Source: Clostridia bacterium (GTDB lineage Bacteria > Bacillota > Clostridia > Oscillospirales > Acutalibacteraceae). From it: a stretch of DNA of 64,000 nucleotides. The position numbers and the translations under genes are program-made. The stretch lies in NCBI GenBank assembly GCA_017517665.1, contig JAFWYP010000001.1:62001-126000 (forward strand), read 5' to 3'. Positions 7,643 through 15,628 of this stretch are shown here, one piece after another; within the stretch, counting starts at the first letter, position 1; each line of letters starts with the position of its first letter. The notes beneath the pieces are model-generated. The model saw only the letters and a program-made list of their open reading frames with translations, was not told where the DNA came from and did no database searches.

Positions 7643-7671
7643 ATTATATCATTTAAATATAAACTTTTAAA
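7643..7671 (-). promoter_or_regulatory. Probable promoter of the minus-strand XRE gene
   Basis: On the minus strand TTTAAA (7671-7666) and TATAAT (7648-7643) are 17 bases apart. The -35 is weak. The rest of 7672-7770 is AT-rich with no gene visible. Confidence 0.45.
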
Positions 7672-7771
7672 TAACTGTGTATTTGAAATTATTATAATAT
7701 AATTCAACCGATTGGAAATTATATATAATAAATACATTATAAATAATTACGCATTTAGTTAAAATTGGTTG

Positions 7772-7799
7772 TTGACATTGAAAAATTATTTGCTATAAT
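7772..7799 (+). promoter_or_regulatory. Promoter of the aspS-gatC operon
   Basis: A perfect TTGACA (7772-7777), a 16-base spacer ending in an extended -10 TGC, then a perfect TATAAT (7794-7799). It is one of the strongest promoters in the window. Confidence 0.85.
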
Positions 7800-7804
7800 A
7801 TCAT

Positions 7805-8012
7805 GTGAAGCCCCGTCTTTTGTGGAAAGTTTAAAAGAGATAGCGCATCATGGGCTGAAAGTGCGCTTTAAATGAGTAGTAAGAACGGCAACACTTCCTC
7901 GTATAAAAACAAAATACAAAGAGCGGATATCTTTTTGATATCAATACGGGTGGCACCGCGGGTAAATTATTGACTCGTCCCGAGAATTGTAATGATTCTC
8001 GGGGCGTTTTTT
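7805..8012 (+). promoter_or_regulatory. T-box riboswitch leader of the aspS/gatC-gatA-gatB operon
   Basis: The T-box core GGGTGGCACCGCGGG (7948-7962) is followed by a strong terminator whose arms start CGTCCCGAGAAT (7976) and end ATTCTCGGGGCG (8006), then six Ts. Upstream, GCGCA/TGCGC closes a distal stem I hairpin and AGTAGTAAGAACGGC (7876-7889) resembles the 3' side of the specifier loop. That stretch contains AAC (7884-7886, Asn) overlapping GAA (7883-7885, Glu); no clear GAC is seen there. Uncharged tRNA would stabilise the antiterminator and switch on the operon. The T-box is certain; the specifier is inferred. Confidence 0.92.
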
Positions 8013-8064
8013 GTTTTTGAGAATCATATATTAAATTGTTAATTATGCATCGGAGGTAAGGAAA

Positions 8065-10173
8065 ATGTACAGAACTCATCGTTGCAACGAAATAAGAGAA
8101 TCGCATATCGGTCAGACTGTTCAGCTTGCGGGCTGGGTAGATGTTATCCGTGACCACGGCGGCGTTCTCTTCGTTGACTTGCGTGACGAAACAGGCGTGA
8201 CACAGGTTGTTGTTCACGACGAAAATCTTGTTAAAGGTATCAGCAAAGAAACCGTTATTTCCGTTTCGGGCGAAGTAACAAAGCGTGACGAAAATACCGT
8301 TAACCCCAAAATCGAAACAGGTCTTGTTGAGCTTGTTGTTGATACTCTTGAGGTTCTCGGCGTCTGCAGCAGAGATTTGCCCTTTGAAATCGGTTCAAAC
8401 GACACAAACGAGAACATCCGTCTTAAGCACAGATTCCTCGATTTGAGAAATTCCGACCTTCATAATAATATCATTCTCCGTTCAAAGGTTATAGGTCATA
8501 TGCGTCGTCTTATGGAGGAGAGGGGATTTCTTGATATTCAGACCCCCATTCTCACCGCATCTTCACCCGAGGGCGCAAGAGACTTCCTTGTTCCCAGCCG
8601 TAAACATCCCGGAAAGTTTTACGCTCTTCCCCAGGCGCCTCAGCAGTTCAAACAGCTTCTCATGGTGTCGGGATTCGATAAATACTATCAGATTGCACCC
8701 TGCTTCAGAGATGAAGATGCCCGTGCTGACCGTTCACCCGGTGAATTCTATCAGCTCGACTTTGAAATGGCTTTTTCCACTCAGGAGGAGGTTCTCAAGG
8801 TATGCGAAGATGTTGTAAGTGACGTATTCCGCACTTTCTCGGATAAGAAAATCACGGAAACACCGTTCAGATGTATTCCTTACAGAGAGGCTATGGCGAA
8901 ATACGGTTCGGATAAGCCTGACCTTCGCAATCCTCTTGTTATATGCGACCTTACCGACCTCTTCAAGAGAGTAAAGTTCAAGCCTTTCATGAACAAACCC
9001 GTAAGAGGTATTGTTGCACCCTGCAAGAACGAAAGATGGTTCTTTGATAAGTCCCTTAATTTCGCAACAAAGCAGGCAAAGATGGCAGGTCTTGCACATA
9101 TCACTCTTCTCAATGCTGAAACCTATGAGTTCAAGGATGATCCCATCGTTAAGGTTCTCACAGAAGAAGAAAAGAGAGAGATTGTTGAGCTTACAGGCGT
9201 TAAGGAAGGCGAAACAATCTTCTTTATCTGTGACACAATTTCAGATGTTGCCGATAAGAATGCTGGCGTTATCCGTACATGGCTCGGTAATGAACTTGAG
9301 CTTATCAACAAAGATTCGTTTGAATTCTGCTTCGTTGTTGACTTCCCCATGTATGAGCGTGATGAAACAACGGATAAGATTATATTCACTCACAACCCGT
9401 TCTCAATGCCTCAGGGCGGTCTCAAGGCTCTTGAAACAATGGAACCCACCGAGATTCTTGCATATCAGTATGACCTTGTATGTAACGGTATCGAGCTTGC
9501 TTCGGGTGCTGTAAGAAACCACAGCCCCGAAATTATGAGAAAAGCTTTTGAAATCGCAGGCTACAGCGAGGACGAGGTTGAAAAGAGATTCAGCGCACTT
9601 TATAATGCATTCCAGTTCGGTGCACCTCCCCATGCGGGCATGGCACCCGGTGTTGACAGAATTGTAATGCTTCTTGCAGATACGGAAACCATCAGAGACG
9701 TTATCGCATTCCCGCTTGACGGTACTGCTCAGGACCAGATGCTCGGCGCACCCGGCGAAGTAACAGAACTTCAGCTTTACGAAGCAAACGTAAGCATCAG
9801 AGGCAAGGGAAGTGTTGAAACTCTCGGTTCAGAGGGCGGAGATCCGTCAGCATTCGCTTCAACCGTTAAATCCTCAAAGTCAGGCGTTGTTTCAACAAAG
9901 TCAAAGCTCGACAGCCTTGAATCCGTCAACGAAATCGCTTTCACAGCCGATGAAAAGAAGGCTATGGAAAAGATTTTCGGCGATATGAAGAAGAGCGAAG
10001 ATGCTCTCGAAAAGCTTGATACAGAAAATGTTGAAGCCATGATTTATGTTATGCCTATGACCAATGTTCTCCGTGACGACAAACGAGAACAGCCGTTTGA
10101 GCGCAAGGACCTTCTTGCAGGTGCTCCGCAGAGCACGGAAGACAGCTGGCAGGTTCCCAGACTTGTAAAGTGA
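8065..10173 (+). CDS. aspS-gatC: Aspartyl-tRNA synthetase fused to amidotransferase subunit GatC
   Basis: 702 residues, about 110 longer than usual bacterial AspRS. Residues 1-582 contain the OB-fold anticodon domain, the class II core (FRDEDARADRSPGEFYQLDF as motif 2, GMAPGVDRIVMLL as motif 3) and the bacterial GAD insert. DHGG with His31 matches non-discriminating AspRS, which also charges tRNA-Asn. A Ser/Lys-rich linker (about 583-619) leads to residues 620-702, which align along their length with GatC: LEKLDTENVEAM, MTNVLRDDK, LLAGAP and a VPRLVK end. No stop separates the parts and no free gatC is present. A good ribosome binding site (CGGAGGTAAGGA) precedes ATG 8065. Confidence 0.93.
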   Translation: MYRTHRCNEIRESHIGQTVQLAGWVDVIRDHGGVLFVDLRDETGVTQVVVHDENLVKGISKETVISVSGEVTKRDENTVNPKIETGLVELVVDTLEVLGVCSRDLPFEIGSNDTNENIRLKHRFLDLRNSDLHNNIILRSKVIGHMRRLMEERGFLDIQTPILTASSPEGARDFLVPSRKHPGKFYALPQAPQQFKQLLMVSGFDKYYQIAPCFRDEDARADRSPGEFYQLDFEMAFSTQEEVLKVCEDVVSDVFRTFSDKKITETPFRCIPYREAMAKYGSDKPDLRNPLVICDLTDLFKRVKFKPFMNKPVRGIVAPCKNERWFFDKSLNFATKQAKMAGLAHITLLNAETYEFKDDPIVKVLTEEEKREIVELTGVKEGETIFFICDTISDVADKNAGVIRTWLGNELELINKDSFEFCFVVDFPMYERDETTDKIIFTHNPFSMPQGGLKALETMEPTEILAYQYDLVCNGIELASGAVRNHSPEIMRKAFEIAGYSEDEVEKRFSALYNAFQFGAPPHAGMAPGVDRIVMLLADTETIRDVIAFPLDGTAQDQMLGAPGEVTELQLYEANVSIRGKGSVETLGSEGGDPSAFASTVKSSKSGVVSTKSKLDSLESVNEIAFTADEKKAMEKIFGDMKKSEDALEKLDTENVEAMIYVMPMTNVLRDDKREQPFERKDLLAGAPQSTEDSWQVPRLVK

Positions 10174-10183
10174 GGTGCTGAAA

Positions 10184-11374
10184 GTGAGTTATTATATTAA
10201 TGAAATAAATAAAGCGGGAAAAATCGCAGTTGACGATACAATTCTTGTTAAAGATGTTCCTGCAACCGCAGGTTCAAAAATGCTTGAGAATTTCAAGCCT
10301 CTTTTCAGCGCAGAAGCAGTTGAAAGACTTGAAAAAGCAGGCTATGAAATTTCGGGTAAAACAAATGTTGGCGAATTCGGACTTGACCTTCTCGGCGAAT
10401 TCTCAAACTTCGGTGCGGTAACCGAAAACGGCAATCTTGCAGGTGCAGCCGCAGCTCTTGTTGCAAAGGGTGAAATCAAGGCTGCTCTCAATGTTGACCT
10501 TAACGGAGCACCCCGTCGCGCAGCTGCAATTTCGGGTGTTGACTTCATAAAGCCTACCTACGGCACGGTTTCACGCTACGGTATAATCGCTTGCGCCTGC
10601 TCGGGTGAGCAAATTGGTGTTACAGCTGCAAATGCCGAAGACATGAAAGAAATTCTTTCCGTTATCGCTGGTCATGACGATAAAGACGGCACAAGCCTTC
10701 CCGCAGAAAAATATGAGTATACACTCGATGAAGATGTTTCGGCAATGAAAATCTGTATCGTTAAAGAGCTTTATGAATCAGCAAGTGCTGAAGTAAAAGC
10801 AAACATCGACGTTTATGCAAAGAAGCTTGAAGCTCTCGGTGCAAAGGTTGAAACCGTTTCTCTCAATATTGTTTCCGATGTTCAGACTGCATGGCAGATT
10901 CTTATGAGTGCCGAAACAACAAACAATCTTTCGAGATTTGACGGCGTTAAATACGGCTACAGAACTCCCGAATATAAGAATATTGACGAGCTTTATGCCA
11001 AGAGCAGAAGCGAAAGCATGAATTTCCTCACAAAGGCAACAATCATCTACGGTTCGGATGTTCTTTCAAAGGGCAGATACGAAAACTGCTATGACAAGGC
11101 ACTCCGTATCAGAAGAATTGCTTGTGACAAGGTAAGAGAAATCCTTGCTTCATATGATGCAATTCTTGCACCCGCCTGCGGAAAAACAAGCTATCAGGCT
11201 TATGATATCCTTGAAGCATTCGGCAAGGTTTTTGAAGAAAGCCTTTACACCGCAATTCCGAGCATCACAGGTATGCCCGCAGTTGTAACAAAGGGCGTTC
11301 AGCTTATCGCCGATTCATATAAAGAGAGCGTGCTTCTGAGCATCGCTCATACCGTTGAAGGAATGGAGGCATAA
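10184..11374 (+). CDS. gatA-like: GatA homologue lacking the amidase Ser-cisSer residues (pseudo-amidase)
   Basis: 396 residues against about 485 for normal GatA. It aligns throughout (ENFKP, GKTNVGEF, GVDFIKPTYGTVSRYG, SRFDGVKYGYRT, AHTVEG). The catalytic Lys is kept (LVKD, Lys23), but the GGSSGGS loop reads NGNLAGAAAAL (about 82-92) and DTGGSIRQPA reads DLNGAPRRAA (105-114), putting Ala109 where the acyl-forming Ser should be. The N-terminal helices and C-terminal loops are also shortened. GatA normally hydrolyses Gln and channels ammonia to GatB; this copy should not. The frame is intact, so it is not a pseudogene. GTG 10184 is preferred, with GAGGTG overlapping the aspS stop. Confidence 0.88.
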   Translation: MSYYINEINKAGKIAVDDTILVKDVPATAGSKMLENFKPLFSAEAVERLEKAGYEISGKTNVGEFGLDLLGEFSNFGAVTENGNLAGAAAALVAKGEIKAALNVDLNGAPRRAAAISGVDFIKPTYGTVSRYGIIACACSGEQIGVTAANAEDMKEILSVIAGHDDKDGTSLPAEKYEYTLDEDVSAMKICIVKELYESASAEVKANIDVYAKKLEALGAKVETVSLNIVSDVQTAWQILMSAETTNNLSRFDGVKYGYRTPEYKNIDELYAKSRSESMNFLTKATIIYGSDVLSKGRYENCYDKALRIRRIACDKVREILASYDAILAPACGKTSYQAYDILEAFGKVFEESLYTAIPSITGMPAVVTKGVQLIADSYKESVLLSIAHTVEGMEA

Positions 11375-11377
11375 AAG

Positions 11378-12790
11378 ATGAAATACGAACTTGTTATCGG
11401 TCTTGAAACTCATGTTGAGCTTTCAACAGACTCAAAGCTTTTCTGCTCCTGCGGCGGTCATTCAAGCCCCAAAGAGCCCAATGACTGCGTATGCCCTGCA
11501 TGCAGCGGTATGCCCGGTATGCTTCCCGTGACCAATAAGCATGCAATCGAGCTTGCAGTTAAAGCAGGTTTCATGCTCAACTGCAAAATCAATCAGTATA
11601 CAACTTTTGATAAAAAGAGCTATTATTATCCCGATCTTCCCTGCGCTTATCAGATAACACAGTGGTTCCATCCCGTTTGTGTTGAAGGCAGTGTTGATAT
11701 CAACGGCAGACAGATCGGAATCAAGCAGATTCACGTTGAAGAAGACGCGGGTAAGCTTGTTCACGATGAAGCAACAAACACTTCATTTGTTGACTACAAC
11801 CGCACAAGCGTTCCTCTTATTGAAATCGTAAGCAAGCCCGACTTCCGTTCATCCGACGAAGTTATCGCTTATCTTAAGAAGCTCAAATCAAGCCTTCAGT
11901 TTGCGGGTATTTCCGAATGCGAAGAAGGCGCAATGAGATGCGACGTCAATATTTCAGTCCGTCCCGAGGGTTCAAACGAACTCGGTGTACGTTCCGAAAT
12001 CAAGAATATGAGTTCACTTTCCGAAATCAAGGATGCAATTGAATTTGAGAAGGTTCGCCACGTTGATGCGATTGAACGCCACACGGAAATGCTCGTTCAG
12101 GAAACACGCCGCTGGGATGATGTCAAGAGACGCACCTTCCCAATGAGAAACAAGGAAACTGCGGCTGATTACCGTTATTTCCCTGACCCCAACCTCATGC
12201 CCATCATTATTGATGATGAGTGGCTTGAAAAAATCAGAGCAAGCATGCCTGCAACCTCAGAAGAAAAGACAAAGTATTATGAGGAAATGGGCATCGCAAC
12301 CAAGGAAGCATCCGTTCTTTCATCCGACAGAAAGCTCTCCGATACTTTTGATAAGGTTGTTGCAATGGGCAGAAGCCCCAAGACAGTTGCAAGCTGGATT
12401 CTTACCGAATGCATGGGTCAGATGAAACGTCTTGAGCTTGATTCTCTTGAAATCAGCCCCGAAAAGCTTGCAAGAATCATCGAGCTTGCAGAAAGCGGTG
12501 AAATCACCCGTGCGGCAGGCAAGAAGATTCTTTCCGCAGTATTTGAAAATGACGTTGATGTTGATAAATTCTGTGAAGAAAATGCGCTCAACGCAAAGGT
12601 TGACGAGTCCTTTATTTCCGATACCGTAGACCGTGTTATCGCTGCAAATGATAAGGCAGTTGCAGACTACAAGAGTGGCAAGACCAAGGCTGCGCAGGCA
12701 CTCTTCGGAAGTGTTATGAAGGAACTCAAGGGTACGGGCGACCCCGCAGTTATCAGAACTCTTCTTGAAGAAAAACTCAAGAGCCTTTAA
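11378..12790 (+). CDS. gatB: Aspartyl/glutamyl-tRNA amidotransferase subunit B
   Basis: 470 residues, full length. GatB activates the side chain of mischarged Asp- or Glu-tRNA with ATP and transfers ammonia to it. Seen: GLETHVEL at the start, the Cys-rich metal site (CSCGG and CVCPACSG), the cradle motifs YYYPDLPCAYQITQ, HVEEDAGKLVHD and DYRYFPDPNLMP, and the C-terminal YqeY-like tail domain that grips the tRNA elbow. Nothing appears degraded, in contrast to GatA. It starts 3 bases after the GatA stop. Confidence 0.96.
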   Translation: MKYELVIGLETHVELSTDSKLFCSCGGHSSPKEPNDCVCPACSGMPGMLPVTNKHAIELAVKAGFMLNCKINQYTTFDKKSYYYPDLPCAYQITQWFHPVCVEGSVDINGRQIGIKQIHVEEDAGKLVHDEATNTSFVDYNRTSVPLIEIVSKPDFRSSDEVIAYLKKLKSSLQFAGISECEEGAMRCDVNISVRPEGSNELGVRSEIKNMSSLSEIKDAIEFEKVRHVDAIERHTEMLVQETRRWDDVKRRTFPMRNKETAADYRYFPDPNLMPIIIDDEWLEKIRASMPATSEEKTKYYEEMGIATKEASVLSSDRKLSDTFDKVVAMGRSPKTVASWILTECMGQMKRLELDSLEISPEKLARIIELAESGEITRAAGKKILSAVFENDVDVDKFCEENALNAKVDESFISDTVDRVIAANDKAVADYKSGKTKAAQALFGSVMKELKGTGDPAVIRTLLEEKLKSL

Positions 12791-12802
12791 TAAACAATTA
12801 TT

Positions 12803-12833
12803 AAGGAACGCTGTAACAGGCGTTCCTTTTTTG
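12803..12833 (+). terminator. Terminator of the aspS/gatC-gatA-gatB operon
   Basis: AAGGAACGC/GCGTTCCTT with an 8-base loop and six Ts closes the operon. Confidence 0.88.
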
Positions 12834-12915
12834 TCCATATTTTTACTACAAAAAACAGCAAAAACGGTGCGAAGTTGTAACAATTTCCGAAAATAAAAAA
12901 TAAAGGTAAAAACCC

Positions 12916-12943
12916 TTGAAAATCAAGATGAAAGGCGTATAAT
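12916..12943 (+). promoter_or_regulatory. Promoter of the SulP transporter
   Basis: TTGAAA (12916-12921), 16 bases, perfect TATAAT (12938-12943). The ATG is at 12980 with AAGGGAG before it. Confidence 0.7.
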
Positions 12944-12979
12944 ACGATGCGGAATAAATTAATTAAAGGGAGAATTGCC

Positions 12980-14620
12980 ATGAACATATTTCAGCCGAAA
13001 TTATTTTCATCCCTCAGAAATTACAGTAAAAAACAGCTTGTGAATGACCTTGTTGCAGGTGTTATTGTTGCAATTATCGCTCTTCCGCTTTCAATCGCTC
13101 TTGCAATTGCATCGGGTGTTTCACCCGAAAAGGGTATTTACACCGCAATCGTAGCAGGTTTTGTTATCGCTTTTCTCGGTGGCAGCAATGTCAATATTTC
13201 AGGTCCCACGGCGGCTTTTGCAACAATAGTTGCAGGCATTGTTGCCCAATTCGGAACAAGCGGACTTGTTATTGCAACTCTTATGGCAGGCCTTATACTC
13301 ATTCTTATGGGTGTGTTCCGTTTCGGTTCGCTTATCAAATATATTCCTCACACGATAACAACGGGCTTTACTTCGGGTATCGCTCTGACAATAGTTATCG
13401 GTCAGATAAAGGATTTTCTCGGTCTTACCTTCCCCGAGGGTATGCCTACGGTTGAAACCGCAGAAAAGGTTGAAGCAATTGCCCATTCAATCACAACAAT
13501 CAATTGGCAGGCATTTCTTATGGGTGCAATCGCACTTGCAATTCTTATTGTATGGCCTAAAATCAGCAAGAAAATTCCCGGTTCTCTCATAGCGGTTGTG
13601 GTCGGAGTTGTTGTTGTAAAAGTGTTTGATATGGAAGTAAATACGGTCGGAGACCTCTATACGATTTCCCGTGATTTGCCGAAATTCGTGCTTCCCGAAT
13701 TCAGCTTCAATACTGTTAAACAGCTTATTCCGAGTGCTTTCACAATTGCAATTCTCGCAGGTATTGAGTCGCTTCTTTCCTGCGTTGTTTCCGATGGAAT
13801 GATTAACGATAAGCATAATTCAAACACCGAGCTTATCGCTCAGGGTGTGGGCAATATCTGTTCGGGACTTTTCGGCGGTATTCCCGCAACGGGTGCAATT
13901 GCAAGAACAGCCGCAAACGTCAAAAACGGCGGAAGAACTCCCGTTGCAGGCATTGTTCATGCACTTGTTCTTCTTCTTGTTCTTGTTGTTCTTATGCCTT
14001 ATGCCGCATGGATTCCCATGCCCGTTATTGCCGCAATCCTCTTTATGGTTGCCTATAATATGTGCGAGTGGAGACAGTTTGTAAAAATCTGCAAAACCGC
14101 ACCGAAGAGTGATATTATCGCTCTTGTGGTAACTTTTGTTCTGACGGTTGTTTTTGACCTTGTTGTTGCAATTGCAGTCGGTATGATTATTGCTGTTGTT
14201 CTCTTTATGAAGAGGATGGCAGATGTTACCCACATCAGAACATGGACGAAGGGCGGCGAAAATGCACCCGACAGCGAAAGACTCAAGGAAATTCCCGAAC
14301 ATACAACGGTTATTGAATTTGAAGGACCGATGTTCTTTGCATCTTCGGAAAAATTCAACTCAATCACTTTTGAAGAGGGAATAAAGACCGTTATTCTCCG
14401 CATGAGAAACGTTCCCGCCCTTGATTCAACGGCAATGCGTGCTCTCAATGAAATTTATTCAACCTGCAAAAAATCTGATTTGACGCTTATTCTTTCTCAC
14501 ACAAACGAACAGCCTCTTGCGGTTATGAAAAAAGCAGGCTTCTATGACGAAGTCGGAGAAGAAAACTTTCTTCCGAATATCGACGAAGCCCTTGCATACG
14601 CAGAAAAAATCAACGGGTAA
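12980..14620 (+). CDS. SulP family inorganic anion transporter with C-terminal STAS domain
   Basis: 546 residues. About 12 hydrophobic segments (residues about 15-415) carry the SulP features GLYTAIV-like GIYTAIVAGF, NVNISGPTAAF and ATGAIARTAANVKNGGRTP; a STAS domain follows (about 440-540, with ALDSTAMRALNEIY). Members move sulfate, bicarbonate or other anions across the inner membrane, often with H+ or Na+. The ATG at 12980 is preferred over 12947 because the ribosome binding site lies between them. Single-gene unit with its own promoter and terminator; substrate open. Confidence 0.92.
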   Translation: MNIFQPKLFSSLRNYSKKQLVNDLVAGVIVAIIALPLSIALAIASGVSPEKGIYTAIVAGFVIAFLGGSNVNISGPTAAFATIVAGIVAQFGTSGLVIATLMAGLILILMGVFRFGSLIKYIPHTITTGFTSGIALTIVIGQIKDFLGLTFPEGMPTVETAEKVEAIAHSITTINWQAFLMGAIALAILIVWPKISKKIPGSLIAVVVGVVVVKVFDMEVNTVGDLYTISRDLPKFVLPEFSFNTVKQLIPSAFTIAILAGIESLLSCVVSDGMINDKHNSNTELIAQGVGNICSGLFGGIPATGAIARTAANVKNGGRTPVAGIVHALVLLLVLVVLMPYAAWIPMPVIAAILFMVAYNMCEWRQFVKICKTAPKSDIIALVVTFVLTVVFDLVVAIAVGMIIAVVLFMKRMADVTHIRTWTKGGENAPDSERLKEIPEHTTVIEFEGPMFFASSEKFNSITFEEGIKTVILRMRNVPALDSTAMRALNEIYSTCKKSDLTLILSHTNEQPLAVMKKAGFYDEVGEENFLPNIDEALAYAEKING

Positions 14621-14623
14621 TTC

Positions 14624-14657
14624 AAAGACCTGTGCACAGTAAAATGCACAGGTCTTT
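14624..14657. terminator. Bidirectional terminator between SulP and the SGNH hydrolase
   Basis: A perfect 13-bp stem AAAGACCTGTGCA/TGCACAGGTCTTT with an 8-base loop, flanked by T- or A-rich sequence on both sides. Confidence 0.85.
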
Positions 14658-14661
14658 ATTC

Positions 14662-15456
14662 TTATTCTTCGGTATAATTCAGGTCTGTTCCGATAAATCC
14701 GACCTCTTTGAAATCTTCAAAATTATGTCGGATAATATAGTCAATGTATGCCGCAACCATGTGTGCCGTGAGAACATAACCCATGGGATTGAGATGTCCG
14801 CCCATATAGAATTTTTTGCGGAATTCTTCATCGTAATCGGGTCCGTATGTGAAAAAATCCAGAACATAGGTGTTGTCAAAATATTCAGCCATTTCAAAAA
14901 GTGCTTTTCTGTGAAGCTCTGTTTTTTCACGCACGCGGTGGTTTCCGCTTTCTCTCATCATGGTCATGAGAAAGAATTTTGCCCTTGGCTGTATTTTCTT
15001 TAAATGCTGAATAATCTGCGCATAATAACCCATGAAGGTTTTGCCGTTTTGGGTGTAGTCATCGGGGTTTATATCGTTGATTGAACCGATGTCCTGATCC
15101 TGATTTTGTATGTCATTTACGCCCAGTGCAATTATATAGCATTGGCACGCATACTGAGGGTCCCAAAAACGCATATTGTCCGCAAAGTTTTCGCAATATT
15201 CCCTTGCAGTCATACCGCCTCTTGAAAAATTGTAGCAGGTGCTTCCGCACAGACGGGCGAGATTCTGTCCCCATGAATATTCAAAATAATCGTGATAACC
15301 CTTGTTGCCGTCTTTATCACGGCTTTCAAATTCTCCGGAAGAAAGGCTGTCGCCCACAACGCCTATTTTTCTGAAAATCGCGGTGTATCCGCCGCTTTCG
15401 GTAAGCTTTTCAAGCGGCTTTTCATCTGCGGTGAATATCATGTCATTCAATTTCAT
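14662..15456 (-). CDS. SGNH/GDSL-type hydrolase
   Basis: 264 residues from ATG 15456, chosen because AAGGGGTGT lies 7 bases upstream; an in-frame start at 15486 has none. Seen: VVGDSLSSGE (nucleophile Ser37), FSRGGMTA (block II Gly), ALGVNDI (block III Asn) and the C-terminal GGHLNPMGY carrying the catalytic His. There is no signal peptide. Members are esterases acting on acetylated sugars or lipids; the substrate is unknown. Monocistronic. Confidence 0.85.
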   Translation of the reverse strand: MKLNDMIFTADEKPLEKLTESGGYTAIFRKIGVVGDSLSSGEFESRDKDGNKGYHDYFEYSWGQNLARLCGSTCYNFSRGGMTAREYCENFADNMRFWDPQYACQCYIIALGVNDIQNQDQDIGSINDINPDDYTQNGKTFMGYYAQIIQHLKKIQPRAKFFLMTMMRESGNHRVREKTELHRKALFEMAEYFDNTYVLDFFTYGPDYDEEFRKKFYMGGHLNPMGYVLTAHMVAAYIDYIIRHNFEDFKEVGFIGTDLNYTEE

Positions 15457-15554
15457 TTTAACACCCCTTTTTCGGAATTTTATCACGGTTTTGTATCACT
15501 ATCAATAGATTTTGACATTTTATAACATTTTCTATAAAAAATTTTTATAAATAC

Positions 15555-15583
15555 TTGTAAATTTTTTGTTAATATGAGATAAT
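15555..15583 (+). promoter_or_regulatory. Promoter of the NSS symporter
   Basis: TTGTAA (15555-15560), 17 bases, GATAAT (15578-15583). The flanking sequence is very AT-rich. Confidence 0.5.
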
Positions 15584-15628
15584 ATCTATCTATTATTAAC
15601 TTTGAAAAAAGTTAAGCAGGAGGTTTTT

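Noticed and set aside
10184-11374. GatA as a frameshifted pseudogene
   Set aside because: The reading frame is open from end to end, homology is collinear on both sides of the altered motifs, codon use matches gatB and junctions are tight. Substitution, not frameshift, explains the lost serines.
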